64,000 nt of DNA, from positions 32,433 to 96,432 of IMG/VR virus record IMGVR_UViG_3300043468_000365; one strand, written 5' to 3'. The translations under genes were made by a program, and so were the position numbers. Source of the DNA: a virus. The notes under the pieces were generated by a model. That model did not search any database. It saw only the letters and a program-made list of their open reading frames with translations, and had not been told where the DNA came from. Shown piece by piece: positions 46,439-55,074 of the stretch. Numbering within the stretch: position 1 is the first letter of the stretch; the number at the start of each line of letters is the position of its first letter.

Positions 46439-47433
46439 CGAACATTACAATTTTTACCGATGCTTGGGAACCACAAATCAATGGAGTTGTCACTACACTA
46501 AAGACGACAATCAAGCATCTTGAAAAGCGTGGTTATGATGTAAAAGTTGTCCATCCTGGTATGTTCAAGGTGACAGTTCCACTACAACCATCAACGGGCA
46601 TTTATATGCCACTTTTGCCTATGGGTATCGCTGATGAATATGTGAAGAATGCGAACCACATTCACATAGCAACAGAAGGAAGCATAGGTCTTGCCGCTAG
46701 ACATTATTGCAAGAAGTATAAACGACGCTATACCACATCGTTCCATACTAAGTATCCAGATTATCTTTATGAACATGCTTATATACCACCAAGAATTACT
46801 GGTCGGTATTTTCGTTGGTTCCATAGAAACAGCGATTGTGTTATGGTTCCTACCCCCGCCATGGTTGATTACTGTAATTCATTGGGTATCAAAAACCTAA
46901 AGTTATGGTCTCGTGGTGTTGATACTGACCTTTTCAAACCCGATCCGAATTGGAAGAAGATGGAAGTAGAAAAGGTCATTCGTGCTATCTATGTAGGTAG
47001 AGTATCAGCCGAGAAAAACCTAGAAGCATTTCTAAAGATACCGAATGAAAGTATTGTGAAGTTTATTATTGGTGATGGTCCACAGTTAGAAGAATACAAA
47101 GCAAAATATCCAGATGCCATATTCCTAGGCAGAAAAACTCCAGAAGAAATCGCTAGAACATTACAGGTACAAGATGTGTTCGCATGGCCATCCATGACAG
47201 ATACATTTGGCCTTGTCGTGCTTGAAGCGATGGCATGTGGTCTACCTGTTGCTGCTTTTTATAATGATGTGAATGAATATATCATTGAAGAAGGCAAGTC
47301 TGGTTATCTTGATGATGATCTGGAACATGCCATTTGTAGGGCATTCCATCTCAAACGAGAAGATGCTGTAGCGAGAGCAAAGCATTTCTCATGGGAAGCA
47401 GCAACCGATCAGTTTGTAGAAAATTTGGTATGA
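46435..47433 (+). CDS. agt: GT4-type glycosyltransferase, Agt-like
   Basis: 332 residues. GT-B fold: N-terminal WEPQINGVVTTLKTTIKHL near 11-29, SFHTKYPDYL near 102, the nucleotide-sugar region VGRVSAEKNLEAF near 189-201 and the EX7E-type segment TDTFGLVVLEAMACGLP near 251-267. The pair with a PlcP-like gene matches plcP-agt, in which Agt puts a sugar on diacylglycerol to make glycolipids replacing phospholipids. Mannosyltransferases acting on other acceptors are close relatives, so the substrate is inferred from context. Confidence 0.75.
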   Translation: MTNITIFTDAWEPQINGVVTTLKTTIKHLEKRGYDVKVVHPGMFKVTVPLQPSTGIYMPLLPMGIADEYVKNANHIHIATEGSIGLAARHYCKKYKRRYTTSFHTKYPDYLYEHAYIPPRITGRYFRWFHRNSDCVMVPTPAMVDYCNSLGIKNLKLWSRGVDTDLFKPDPNWKKMEVEKVIRAIYVGRVSAEKNLEAFLKIPNESIVKFIIGDGPQLEEYKAKYPDAIFLGRKTPEEIARTLQVQDVFAWPSMTDTFGLVVLEAMACGLPVAAFYNDVNEYIIEEGKSGYLDDDLEHAICRAFHLKREDAVARAKHFSWEAATDQFVENLV

Positions 47434-47774
47434 ATGAACTTGACGAAATCTTACTTGAACAACTCCACATTTCAATGAGAAATAGAAAGCATCTAAGGAG
47501 AGTTTCTAAACTTTTGAGAAATGATCCTCAAGTGGAGAAGGGCAAACTTTACATAGAAGGAAGAATAAAGTTTTTTGAGACTATGATAGAAGATAAGTCT
47601 TTACTAAAGAAAAGACCCAGAAGAAAGAAAATAAAAGAGTCGGACTTGTTGGCTAGAAATCTAGTTTATGAATGGTATAGAAATGTGTTTATCGCAGCGG
47701 CTTTCAGTTATAAGATGTTCTCCGATTCTGTCACAAGTTACATGTCTTATTTCAGAAAGGATAAAGAAGGATGA
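47430..47774 (+). CDS. basic helical unknown protein
   Basis: 114 residues from the ATG overlapping the glycosyltransferase stop. Long basic helices (RKHLRRVSKLLRN, KKRPRRKKIKESD). Whether it belongs functionally to the lipid pair is unknown. Confidence 0.6.
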   Translation: MNELDEILLEQLHISMRNRKHLRRVSKLLRNDPQVEKGKLYIEGRIKFFETMIEDKSLLKKRPRRKKIKESDLLARNLVYEWYRNVFIAAAFSYKMFSDSVTSYMSYFRKDKEG

Positions 47775-47989
47775 CCGGAGAAAGAGCGGCCATATTTGGA
47801 CAGTTTATTGAACAGTATGTTGAAAGCGATGTTGGTGTATTAGAACGAGAAGAAACATACAGGATTCTATTAGAAGTTTTGGAAGAGTTTGAAGTCAAAG
47901 GCATGGAAGGATATCTTGATATCGATCCGGCATTTGATGTAGTGTGGAACGAAAAGTATCCGCCAGAGGTAGAAGCCTTTGAAGATTGA
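47771..47989 (+). CDS. small acidic protein
   Basis: 72 residues, about a third Glu/Asp, coupled to the previous gene by ATGA. No family recognised. Confidence 0.6.
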   Translation: MTGERAAIFGQFIEQYVESDVGVLEREETYRILLEVLEEFEVKGMEGYLDIDPAFDVVWNEKYPPEVEAFED

Positions 47990-48092
47990 CGCATGGACAT
48001 ATCTTCTTTTTATCGCACCTCTATTGGTAATAGTCTACGGTATTTTGATTGTTGTTTCTGCCAAGATATATGATTGGTTTATAAATCGATGA
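47979..48092 (+). CDS. possible membrane micro-protein (TTG start)
   Basis: 37 residues with one membrane segment (YLLFIAPLLVIVYGILIVV) and the tail YDWFINR. Start codon TTG after AGAGGTAGAAG. Overlaps the previous gene by 11 bases. Confidence 0.4.
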   Translation: MKIDAWTYLLFIAPLLVIVYGILIVVSAKIYDWFINR

Positions 48093-48104
48093 CTATATAT
48101 CTGT

Positions 48105-48506
48105 ATGGCATGGACATACAACAAAGAACCACTTACTGAAATACCAGATGGATATGTGGCGTTTGTTTATCTGATAACAAACACGGTCACTGATAAGAAA
48201 TATGTAGGCAAGAAACTGTTTCGTTTCACTCGCAGCACCAAGAGAAAAGGTAAGCGAGTGAAGAAACAGGTTGATTCGGATTGGCTGGATTACTATGGTT
48301 CAAACAAAGAACTCCTTTCGCATGTTGATCTATTCGGCAAAGAAAAGTTCACAAGAGAAATCCTCTATCTATGTAAGAGTAAAGGCGAGGCTTCGTATAT
48401 GGAAGCGAAGGAACAGTTTGACCGAAACGCTTTGATTTCCGAGGACTATTATAACGATTGGATTTTTTTGAGAGTTAGGCGAACTCATGTGAAAGCACTA
48501 AAGTAA
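48105..48506 (+). CDS. GIY-YIG-like putative nuclease
   Basis: 133 residues. [18 protein letters not shown] (about 20-37) is a GIY-YIG-type start, found in a conserved putative nuclease of T4-like phages. Its 3' end overlaps by nine bases a GIY-YIG homing endonuclease gene on the other strand. Confidence 0.65.
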   Translation: MAWTYNKEPLTEIPDGYVAFVYLITNTVTDKKYVGKKLFRFTRSTKRKGKRVKKQVDSDWLDYYGSNKELLSHVDLFGKEKFTREILYLCKSKGEASYMEAKEQFDRNALISEDYYNDWIFLRVRRTHVKALK

Positions 48507-48992
48507 GGGTTTCTTCTTGGACTCGCTAATCTTTCTTTTCCATTCTTCGGTGAAAACACGACCACGGAGTTTTAGATTAGGTTTACCTTTCTTTGCTTCA
48601 CTTATCTTCTTACGATATTCTTCGGTTTTCATATATGAACGATCAATGGGTTTTCTTGTTTTACCAAACATAGGATTATTAGATCCTGACATTTTTACAC
48701 TATGTTCTTTTTTCCATTCGTCGGAACGAGGACTAGTATTACCATCACCTCCTTCGGTTCTGTTTATGAGAATACCAGTGCCGAGGTCTTTGCGACCGAA
48801 CCATCTAATATATCGGCGCTCCAAAGCACAGGCGCCCACATTAGTTAGGTTTGATTCCATTATGACTATGCGAGAAGGATCTTTAGGAACAGAAACACCA
48901 GGATGAATACTCCAGGCTCGTTTACCTTTTCCTTTACCGATATAATAGGGAGTTCCGTTTTGACGAATATAGGCGTATATATAGTAAGACAT
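48498..48992 (-). CDS. GIY-YIG homing endonuclease with NUMOD3
   Basis: 164 residues on the minus strand. [23 protein letters not shown] (shown at 4-26 in part: [10 protein letters not shown]) is the GIY-YIG core; [13 protein letters not shown] and [11 protein letters not shown] are NUMOD3-type DNA-binding repeats. One of only four minus-strand genes here. Free-standing homing endonucleases of this type (Seg-like) insert between phage genes. Confidence 0.85.
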   Translation of the reverse strand: MSYYIYAYIRQNGTPYYIGKGKGKRAWSIHPGVSVPKDPSRIVIMESNLTNVGACALERRYIRWFGRKDLGTGILINRTEGGDGNTSPRSDEWKKEHSVKMSGSNNPMFGKTRKPIDRSYMKTEEYRKKISEAKKGKPNLKLRGRVFTEEWKRKISESKKKPLL

Positions 48993-49077
48993 ATGCTGGC
49001 GCTCCTGTTTAGCGTTAGAGTAGGTGAGGACGGCAATCCTGCGACCTACATCTATTTAGCGTTTTTAGATTTTTCAC

Positions 49078-49106
49078 TTGACATTCCAAAATGATTCTGC
49101 TATTAT
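49078..49106 (+). promoter_or_regulatory. host-type promoter
   Basis: TTGACA (49078), 17-base spacer ending TGC, TATTAT (49101). Drives the glutaredoxin operon. Confidence 0.8.
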
Positions 49107-49125
49107 ATAAGACAATGAGGTAAAC

Positions 49126-49359
49126 ATGGCTATCGTAATTTATTCCAAAGATGAATGTTCCTTCTGTGACAAAGCCAGGGAACTTCTAAGAAGTCAAGGA
49201 AAGTTCTTTATTGAATATAAACTAGAAAGAGACTTTTCCAGAGAGACTATCAAGGCATTATATCCTACTGCCAAAACCTTTCCCGTAATCACTATTGACA
49301 GTCGTTACATTGGCGGCTATAATGAACTTTCCAATCTACATGAGGAAGGAAAACTATGA
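49126..49359 (+). CDS. grx: glutaredoxin
   Basis: 77 residues with the active site CSFC near residues 11-14, the cis-Pro segment TFPVI near 50 and GGYNEL near 63. It could reduce the C-terminal cysteines of phage ribonucleotide reductase. Overlaps the next gene by four bases. Confidence 0.9.
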   Translation: MAIVIYSKDECSFCDKARELLRSQGKFFIEYKLERDFSRETIKALYPTAKTFPVITIDSRYIGGYNELSNLHEEGKL

Positions 49360-49631
49360 TTGACAAGTATGGACTAAAAGAAGACTTGAAGAACGGTGTT
49401 GTTACCGTTGTCTTTGAGAAGAAAGATGGAACGGAACGCACCATGCGTGCCACTCTTTCTGATCTATATGTACCGCTACCGCAGATGCTATCAGAATATG
49501 ATGGACAGGTAGCAAAGCCTGCTCGGCAGTTGAATGATGATGTTCAGGTAGTATGGGATATTGACGCAGATGGATGGCGATCCTTTCGTTATGATTCCGT
49601 GAAAACCGTGAAAACACTATTGAGGGAGTAA
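49356..49631 (+). CDS. SH3-like barrel phage protein
   Basis: 91 residues: VTVVFEKKDGTERTMRATL and DVQVVWDIDADGWRSFRYD match the small DUF2693-like phage family with an SH3-type fold. Function unknown. Confidence 0.7.
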   Translation: MIDKYGLKEDLKNGVVTVVFEKKDGTERTMRATLSDLYVPLPQMLSEYDGQVAKPARQLNDDVQVVWDIDADGWRSFRYDSVKTVKTLLRE

Positions 49632-49633
49632 GT

Positions 49634-49732
49634 ATGGCGCATCCACATAAGAATAGACCTCGCAAGGGTCGTCGTAAGATTGGTTCAACAAAACGCAAAG
49701 CCCGTCGTCTCAAAGGAAGAAAGAAGAAGTAA
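49634..49732 (+). CDS. extremely basic micro-protein
   Basis: 32 residues, over half Lys/Arg (MAHPHKNRPRKGRRKIG). Such peptides recur in T4-like phages and could bind nucleic acid. The stop overlaps the next start. Confidence 0.55.
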   Translation: MAHPHKNRPRKGRRKIGSTKRKARRLKGRKKK

Positions 49733-49989
49733 TGCCTATGGATCTACCAACAAAGGTGAAGAACTTGAGCGAGAATAGCAAAATCATCAACGTGTCAGCC
49801 TCGTCCGATGGCATCAACTTTATGGACGGTCTAGCACTACTGTTCATTGGTCTAAAGTTGACCGACCATCTCCAGAACTGGACATGGGTAGAGGTGACTG
49901 CTCCGCTTTGGGCACCTTTCATGTTCTCTTGGTTTGTTCGCTTGTTCAAATCAACTTTTATGAATGATGGTGACGAGGGAGAAGAATAA
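49732..49989 (+). CDS. membrane protein
   Basis: 85 residues with hydrophobic segments near 32-42 and 55-70 and an acidic tail. Overlaps both neighbours by one base. Function unknown. Confidence 0.6.
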   Translation: MPMDLPTKVKNLSENSKIINVSASSDGINFMDGLALLFIGLKLTDHLQNWTWVEVTAPLWAPFMFSWFVRLFKSTFMNDGDEGEE

Positions 49990-50282
49990 TGTCGGTTGAT
50001 AACGGAATCTATGTCCTTCTAACGGAAACAGAAAAGGGTCCTGAATATCGTGTCTCTTATTCTCATTCCATTGGAAACATCTATGGTGAGTGGAATGCTG
50101 ATAAGGCATTATATGAAGGAAATCTTTCCGCTATCAAGGAAACGTTTGGTGAAAGCGAAGTATTTCATACACTTAACCAGGCTATTGACTTTGCCGAGGC
50201 ATTGGAGTATGATGTAGGCGAAACTGAGGATGGTATCTGTGTGATCAACGACTTCAAAGATTACGGATACATCTTCGGATAA
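49989..50282 (+). CDS. small acidic conserved protein
   Basis: 97 residues (MSVDNGIYVLLTETEKG). A beta strand start, then a helix with TLNQAIDFAEALE; a shape recurring among small phage proteins. Function unknown. Confidence 0.65.
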   Translation: MSVDNGIYVLLTETEKGPEYRVSYSHSIGNIYGEWNADKALYEGNLSAIKETFGESEVFHTLNQAIDFAEALEYDVGETEDGICVINDFKDYGYIFG

Positions 50283-50283
50283 C

Positions 50284-50781
50284 ATGGCAACAATCAAGAT
50301 CATAGGTAGCGCAAAAAAGGTTCATACTAGATCAATTCGATCCGCAGCAAACTTTTTTTGCGATTACCTCTTGAAACGCCTAAGTAGAAATGTCCATGTC
50401 AAAATCAAACTCAAGAAAAATCTATATAAGAATACTAAGTGTTTTGGTTTCGCTACATGGACAGATGACGAAACAAGGAACCATCGTAAGTTTGAAATAG
50501 AAATTGACGCAGACCTTGGACCTGTATTTTTATTTCGGACACTGGCACATGAACTTGTCCACGTCAAACAGTATGCTAGAAAAGAACTTATAGATATGGA
50601 GTATGGCAGTTATCAAAAGTGGCAAGGCACTATGTTCAATGAGCATATGGTCGATTATAAAAAGCTGCCGTGGGAAATAGAAGCAGCACAACTAGAAAAA
50701 GAACTTTACGAACTTTGGAAACAACATCTTGAAAGACAAGGAGAAAAAGGTGAGAAAGTCGGCTACCGTAAGACGACCTAA
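50284..50781 (+). CDS. SprT-like metallopeptidase
   Basis: 165 residues with LFRTLAHELVHVKQY near 86-100 (HExxH, first two zinc ligands and catalytic Glu). SprT-like domains occur in proteases for DNA-protein crosslinks and in T4-like phages of unknown role. The 3' end overlaps the next gene. Confidence 0.8.
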   Translation: MATIKIIGSAKKVHTRSIRSAANFFCDYLLKRLSRNVHVKIKLKKNLYKNTKCFGFATWTDDETRNHRKFEIEIDADLGPVFLFRTLAHELVHVKQYARKELIDMEYGSYQKWQGTMFNEHMVDYKKLPWEIEAAQLEKELYELWKQHLERQGEKGEKVGYRKTT

Positions 50782-51850
50782 ATTTGCTGATGAAAAGTAT
50801 CTGGGTCCGGAACCCACAGTCACCGAAAAGGCCACGCAGGGCGATATGGCCAGGGCATACACATGGTTCAACTATTTCTATAATAGTGAGGACGCCAAAA
50901 ACTTCACAATCTCCTACCTCAAGTATATCAAATACAACAAAGACACAATCACAAAACTCTCTAAAGTAAATGCCATTGATCTTCATAACATCGGTTGGAA
51001 CTGCCGTTTGCTCCATAATGGCAGTAATCTGCCTGATGGTGTTTGGGATCGTTGCTATTCCAGAATCAAACAACTTGCTTCTGCTGTTACAATCGATAAC
51101 GACGAAGAACCAGCGGCAGTTGTCAAGATCGTATCAATCCAGGACCGTATCAACAATAAAGCGTCCGATCTAATCGGCGAGTTGGAAGAACAGTTGGACG
51201 TGTTCTTCCAAGAAGGAGTTATTCAGTTCGATGTTAAGAAGTGGTCCCTTGAGAAGGGAATTAAACCGCAAATTGCGAAGAGGATTGCAGAACACTTCCG
51301 TCCTCAATACAATGAAATCACCGAAGCCCTCGAAGGCAAAGACAAAGAGTTGGCTGAGTCGTATAAGGGTTGGCGTAAGCCAGTTCTTAAAATCATGGCG
51401 CTTTTCATCAAGCGACTAATCGATCATATGGTAGAACTGGATTCTGCTGGTCAGACTATTCGTAAGCCACGCAAGAAGAAGGTAAAGCCAGCGAGTGTGC
51501 TGGTTTCCAAGATGAACTATCTACCTAACAATGATGAATATAAGAGTATCGATCCTAAGGAGATTATTGGTGCTTCGCAACTTTGGGTTTATAATGCTAA
51601 GACTCGTAATCTTTCTGTGTATAATGCCGTGGGTCATTCTGGCCTTTCGGTCAGAGGGTCTACGCTTACAGGATTTGACGAGACAACTTCGGTCACAAAG
51701 AAACTCCGTAAGCCAGAAGCGGTAATCAAACCTCTTCTCGAAGGTGGCAAAATCTATCTTCGCAAGGTTATGGATAACATCACCACAACAGAACAAAAAG
51801 CAACTGGTCGTATCAACACTGATACACTTCTATTGAGAGTAGTAAAATGA
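50750..51850 (+). CDS. conserved T4-like phage protein
   Basis: 366 residues from GTG 50750, which has AAGGAGAAAA in front. ATQGDMARAYTWFNYFY, the central helices and the C-terminal SKMNYLPNNDEY..KSIDPKEIIGASQLWVYN are blocks of an uncharacterised protein conserved in T4-like cyanophages and relatives, located near replication genes. Function unknown. Confidence 0.75.
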   Translation: MRKSATVRRPKFADEKYLGPEPTVTEKATQGDMARAYTWFNYFYNSEDAKNFTISYLKYIKYNKDTITKLSKVNAIDLHNIGWNCRLLHNGSNLPDGVWDRCYSRIKQLASAVTIDNDEEPAAVVKIVSIQDRINNKASDLIGELEEQLDVFFQEGVIQFDVKKWSLEKGIKPQIAKRIAEHFRPQYNEITEALEGKDKELAESYKGWRKPVLKIMALFIKRLIDHMVELDSAGQTIRKPRKKKVKPASVLVSKMNYLPNNDEYKSIDPKEIIGASQLWVYNAKTRNLSVYNAVGHSGLSVRGSTLTGFDETTSVTKKLRKPEAVIKPLLEGGKIYLRKVMDNITTTEQKATGRINTDTLLLRVVK

Positions 51851-52587
51851 ACCCGTTAGATACAATACAACATTATAAACACTTCAATGAAATCTGTCCT
51901 GATATCCTGACCTTTTTCAATCATGGATATTATACAGAAGATCCTGAGGTCGATCTATCATCCGACTACTTCAATGGCTATCAGAAATCCCTATACCAAC
52001 ATCTACTGAAAAATCTTGTGACCGAAAACAAGAATATTCTGGACGTTGGTTGTGGTCGTGGCGGTGCGGTCAATATGTTCAAAACAGGAAACTATGGTTT
52101 CGCTGGCGCCACAGGGATCGATATCAGCGAGGACAATATCTCGTTTGCTAATAGGGTATTCAAGGACGATTCTTATTATGTTATGGATGCTCATAACATA
52201 TCGTTCAATAACTCTACGTTCGATATCGTAACAAATGTTGAGTCGATGCATTGTTATGATAACCCTCAACTGTTTTTGATTGAAGTTCGGCGAGTGCTTG
52301 ATTCCAACGGAGTGTTTGTTGTTACAGATACCGATGCCTCCTTAGAAAAGCATCTAGCATCTAATAGATGTCCGTTTCGATATATTGACCGAGAAGATAT
52401 CACGGACAATATTGTGGCAGCGTGTATGAGAATGGGCGAGAGGTTTCTAAATATCGAGAGTTCTCCGTTTCGTGATAACATGCTTTATATTACAGAAAAG
52501 GCTGCTTTCTACTATGCTAACAGAATATGGAGCTATGTGACGTATACTTGTTACAATGACAAATCAGTTTTCAAGGATAACAAATGA
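51847..52587 (+). CDS. class I SAM-dependent methyltransferase
   Basis: 246 residues. Motif I ILDVGCGRGGAV near 63-74 binds S-adenosylmethionine, GIDISEDNI near 89 is motif II and TNVESMHCY near 130 sits at motif IV. The sequence resembles methyltransferases acting on small molecules or lipids, not DNA. Substrate unknown. Overlaps both neighbours by four bases. Confidence 0.85.
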   Translation: MNPLDTIQHYKHFNEICPDILTFFNHGYYTEDPEVDLSSDYFNGYQKSLYQHLLKNLVTENKNILDVGCGRGGAVNMFKTGNYGFAGATGIDISEDNISFANRVFKDDSYYVMDAHNISFNNSTFDIVTNVESMHCYDNPQLFLIEVRRVLDSNGVFVVTDTDASLEKHLASNRCPFRYIDREDITDNIVAACMRMGERFLNIESSPFRDNMLYITEKAAFYYANRIWSYVTYTCYNDKSVFKDNK

Positions 52588-52982
52588 CCGACAAAGTAAT
52601 CGAGTTTCCAAAACATAAGGTGGTTCGAGAAGTTCCACAAGAGCATCTTATAGCACGACAAGCAAAGGCTGACCAAAAGTTGGCCGATGCTATTGTTGAT
52701 GACCTAACGGGAATGCTAATCACGGAACTTGACAACTGTATGGTCGAAGTGGAAAACAAACAGTTCTCCAAAGACTTTGTTCTGGTAGCGGACGCACTCA
52801 AGGCTTGTGTATATCGGTCATTTGGAATCGATCATCATCTCCATGACTTTGTGGATAACAATGTCAAGCTAATCGAAGGTGGTGAAGGAATGACCAAGGA
52901 AGAGATTAAGGAAAAGATCGAAAAGATTATGTTGGAATTGACACAAGCAAAAGATAATCTTGACACTGACGAGGAAGAGTGA
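52584..52982 (+). CDS. conserved T4-like phage protein
   Basis: 132 residues. The central block with VLVADALKACVYRSFGIDH is conserved near rnh in T4-like phages. The C-terminus is a coiled coil. Its end carries the next promoter. Confidence 0.65.
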   Translation: MTDKVIEFPKHKVVREVPQEHLIARQAKADQKLADAIVDDLTGMLITELDNCMVEVENKQFSKDFVLVADALKACVYRSFGIDHHLHDFVDNNVKLIEGGEGMTKEEIKEKIEKIMLELTQAKDNLDTDEEE

Positions 52983-52988
52983 TATAGT
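52960..52988 (+). promoter_or_regulatory. host-type promoter
   Basis: TTGACA (52960), 17-base spacer, TATAGT (52983), overlapping the end of the previous gene and preceding rnh. Confidence 0.65.
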
Positions 52989-53014
52989 ATCTATTCACTC
53001 AATAAGGAAATATT

Positions 53015-53872
53015 ATGTCTTACATGCTAATCGACCTTAACCAGGTTCTTATCTCAAACTTGATGCAGCATCTAAAGTTTGTGGCCAAACAACATGAAAT
53101 GAGCGAAGACCTTATTCGCCATATGTGTATCAATACAATCCGATCCAATGTAAAACAGTTTCGGTCGAAATACAATAACGTTATTCTTTGCTGCGACTCC
53201 AAGCATTACTGGCGCCGTGATGTGTTTCCTTTCTACAAGGCGCATCGTAAGCACGACCGAGAGGCATCTGGTCTGGATTGGAACATGATCTTTGATGTTC
53301 TAAATCGTCTCCGAGATGAACTGCGTGACAACTTTCCCTATAAGACTCTAAATGTCGAAGGTGCCGAAGCCGACGATGTTATTGCCGTTCTAACCGCTCG
53401 GTTGGCTCCGCATGGCAGTGTTCTCATTTTGTCATCGGACAAAGACTTCGCACAACTACAGAAGTATCCAAACGTTTCACAGTATTCTCCTATTCTAAAG
53501 CGGTTCATCAAGATTGATGATCCTAAGACGTTCATTCGTGAGCATATTCTAAAGGGTGATCGTGGTGATGGTATTCCAAACTTTCTATCGCCTGACAACT
53601 GCTTTGCCGCTGGTGAACGTCAGAAGCCGATAAACAGTAAGAAACTCTCTGAATGGGTTCAGAAAGATGCCACGGATTTTTGTAACGCTGATATGCTTCG
53701 TGGGTTTAAGCGTAATCAAATGCTGGTTGATTTTGACTATATACCTGATGAAATTCAGAAGAAGATTGTAGTGGCTTTTGAGGAATCAAAGCCTGCTACA
53801 AAAGAGAAGATGCTAAACTATTTTATTGACAAAGGACTCAAGGCAATGATTGAGTCAATAGGAGACTTCTAA
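53015..53872 (+). CDS. rnh: RNase H / 5' nuclease (T4 Rnh type)
   Basis: 285 residues, near T4 Rnh (305). The acidic residues of FEN-type nucleases are visible: LIDLNQV near 5-11, WRRDVFPFYKAHRK near 67-80, EGAEADDVIA near 112-121 and SSDKDFAQLQ near 137-146. It removes RNA primers from Okazaki fragments. Stop and next start overlap. Confidence 0.92.
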   Translation: MSYMLIDLNQVLISNLMQHLKFVAKQHEMSEDLIRHMCINTIRSNVKQFRSKYNNVILCCDSKHYWRRDVFPFYKAHRKHDREASGLDWNMIFDVLNRLRDELRDNFPYKTLNVEGAEADDVIAVLTARLAPHGSVLILSSDKDFAQLQKYPNVSQYSPILKRFIKIDDPKTFIREHILKGDRGDGIPNFLSPDNCFAAGERQKPINSKKLSEWVQKDATDFCNADMLRGFKRNQMLVDFDYIPDEIQKKIVVAFEESKPATKEKMLNYFIDKGLKAMIESIGDF

Positions 53873-54303
53873 TGGCTATTAAGAATGTGTATGAAGTTTT
53901 TGATGATTTCAAAAACGCTAAAACAAAGGCGGAGAGAATTGAGGTTCTTCGCAAAAACAAAAACTTTGCTCTAATGAGTGTTCTACAGGGAGCATTCTCA
54001 CCTAACGTGGAATTTTGTATCAAGAAAATCCCAGAATACAAGAGCGAAGATGTGCCGCCAGGTATGTCTTATAATCATATCACTGACGCCTTGCGCCGTG
54101 TATATCTTTTTGTGAAGGATCATCCTCAGTGTCCTCCTACTTTGACAGAAAAGCGCAAAGAGGAACTATTGATTCAGATTCTTGAATCACTGGAGCCAAA
54201 AGAGGCCGAGGTGTATGCTAACATGATTAGAAAGGATCTAAAGGTGCCATATCTAACGCCAGCAATCGTTAGTGAAGCATTCGAAGGTCTGCTACCAACA
54301 TAA
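53872..54303 (+). CDS. conserved T4-like phage protein (DUF6433-like)
   Basis: 143 residues, helical. KIPEYKSEDVPPGMSYN and the following helices fit an uncharacterised family found next to rnh in T4-like phages. Function unknown. Confidence 0.7.
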   Translation: MAIKNVYEVFDDFKNAKTKAERIEVLRKNKNFALMSVLQGAFSPNVEFCIKKIPEYKSEDVPPGMSYNHITDALRRVYLFVKDHPQCPPTLTEKRKEELLIQILESLEPKEAEVYANMIRKDLKVPYLTPAIVSEAFEGLLPT

Positions 54304-54318
54304 CATGGATATCATTCT

Positions 54319-54516
54319 ATGAAAAATAAGACTCCAACTCGCAAAATCGATCCTCTCTATGTCGATCTATATGAAGAGGACAAGAAGTATGGCGGAAAGC
54401 GAATTGAGCGTCCGCAGACTGACATGACCAAGAAGCGTCCTATTCGGAATCTGACCAAGGCGTGGATGGAACATGTCGATGATTACGACGAAGTGGACGA
54501 ATTTTACGAGCATTGA
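54319..54516 (+). CDS. small charged protein
   Basis: 65 residues with a basic first half and an acidic end (DDYDEVDEFYEH). No family recognised. After it the base composition turns more AT-rich. Confidence 0.6.
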   Translation: MKNKTPTRKIDPLYVDLYEEDKKYGGKRIERPQTDMTKKRPIRNLTKAWMEHVDDYDEVDEFYEH

Positions 54517-54537
54517 ATAACTTTATAAGGTGTCGTT

Positions 54538-55074
54538 ATGAGAAATATAAGTGAATCCGCTATTCTGATCGATGTTACAGATGACATTCGTGAAGCAATT
54601 AAACATCTAAACAAAGCACAAGAACTTTTCAGAAAATCTGGAATTGATAACATTACACAACCAGGTCTTATCAAAGAAGTTATCATGGCAGATAGTCTTG
54701 GTCATAAGATCATTAAGAACAAGCATCTCCCCGATGCTACTGATGGTATCAATTATTATGAGTATCTTTCTTGTCAGGAAAAAGTTGCTAACAATGGAAA
54801 AAAGTCGGGAACTTTTGCTATCGATTGCATGTTCTCCGATCCTGAAAGAAAGCCTGATAGTCTTGAACGCATCACCAGAAATAAAGCATTTTATTGTGGT
54901 GTGTTTGAAGGACTAACACTCAAATACATTTATAAGGTAAGTACCACGGCATTTCTAGATTACACAGAAGACAATCTAACTCGCCGTGGTGCCAATTCGA
55001 AGAATAAAGAACATACAATCAATTATCCTCTATCATGGGTTTCAAGAGTGGGAAAAATAGTTAATGAGATATGA
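54538..55074 (+). CDS. candidate restriction endonuclease
   Basis: 178 residues, AT-rich, overlapping the adenine methyltransferase gene by 11 bases. The tight coupling with an unlinked-looking methyltransferase, the phrase SLERITRNKAFYCGVFEGLTLKYIYKV and the size suit a type II endonuclease, but no catalytic motif can be fixed with confidence. It may instead be a methyltransferase accessory protein. Confidence 0.4.
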   Translation: MRNISESAILIDVTDDIREAIKHLNKAQELFRKSGIDNITQPGLIKEVIMADSLGHKIIKNKHLPDATDGINYYEYLSCQEKVANNGKKSGTFAIDCMFSDPERKPDSLERITRNKAFYCGVFEGLTLKYIYKVSTTAFLDYTEDNLTRRGANSKNKEHTINYPLSWVSRVGKIVNEI

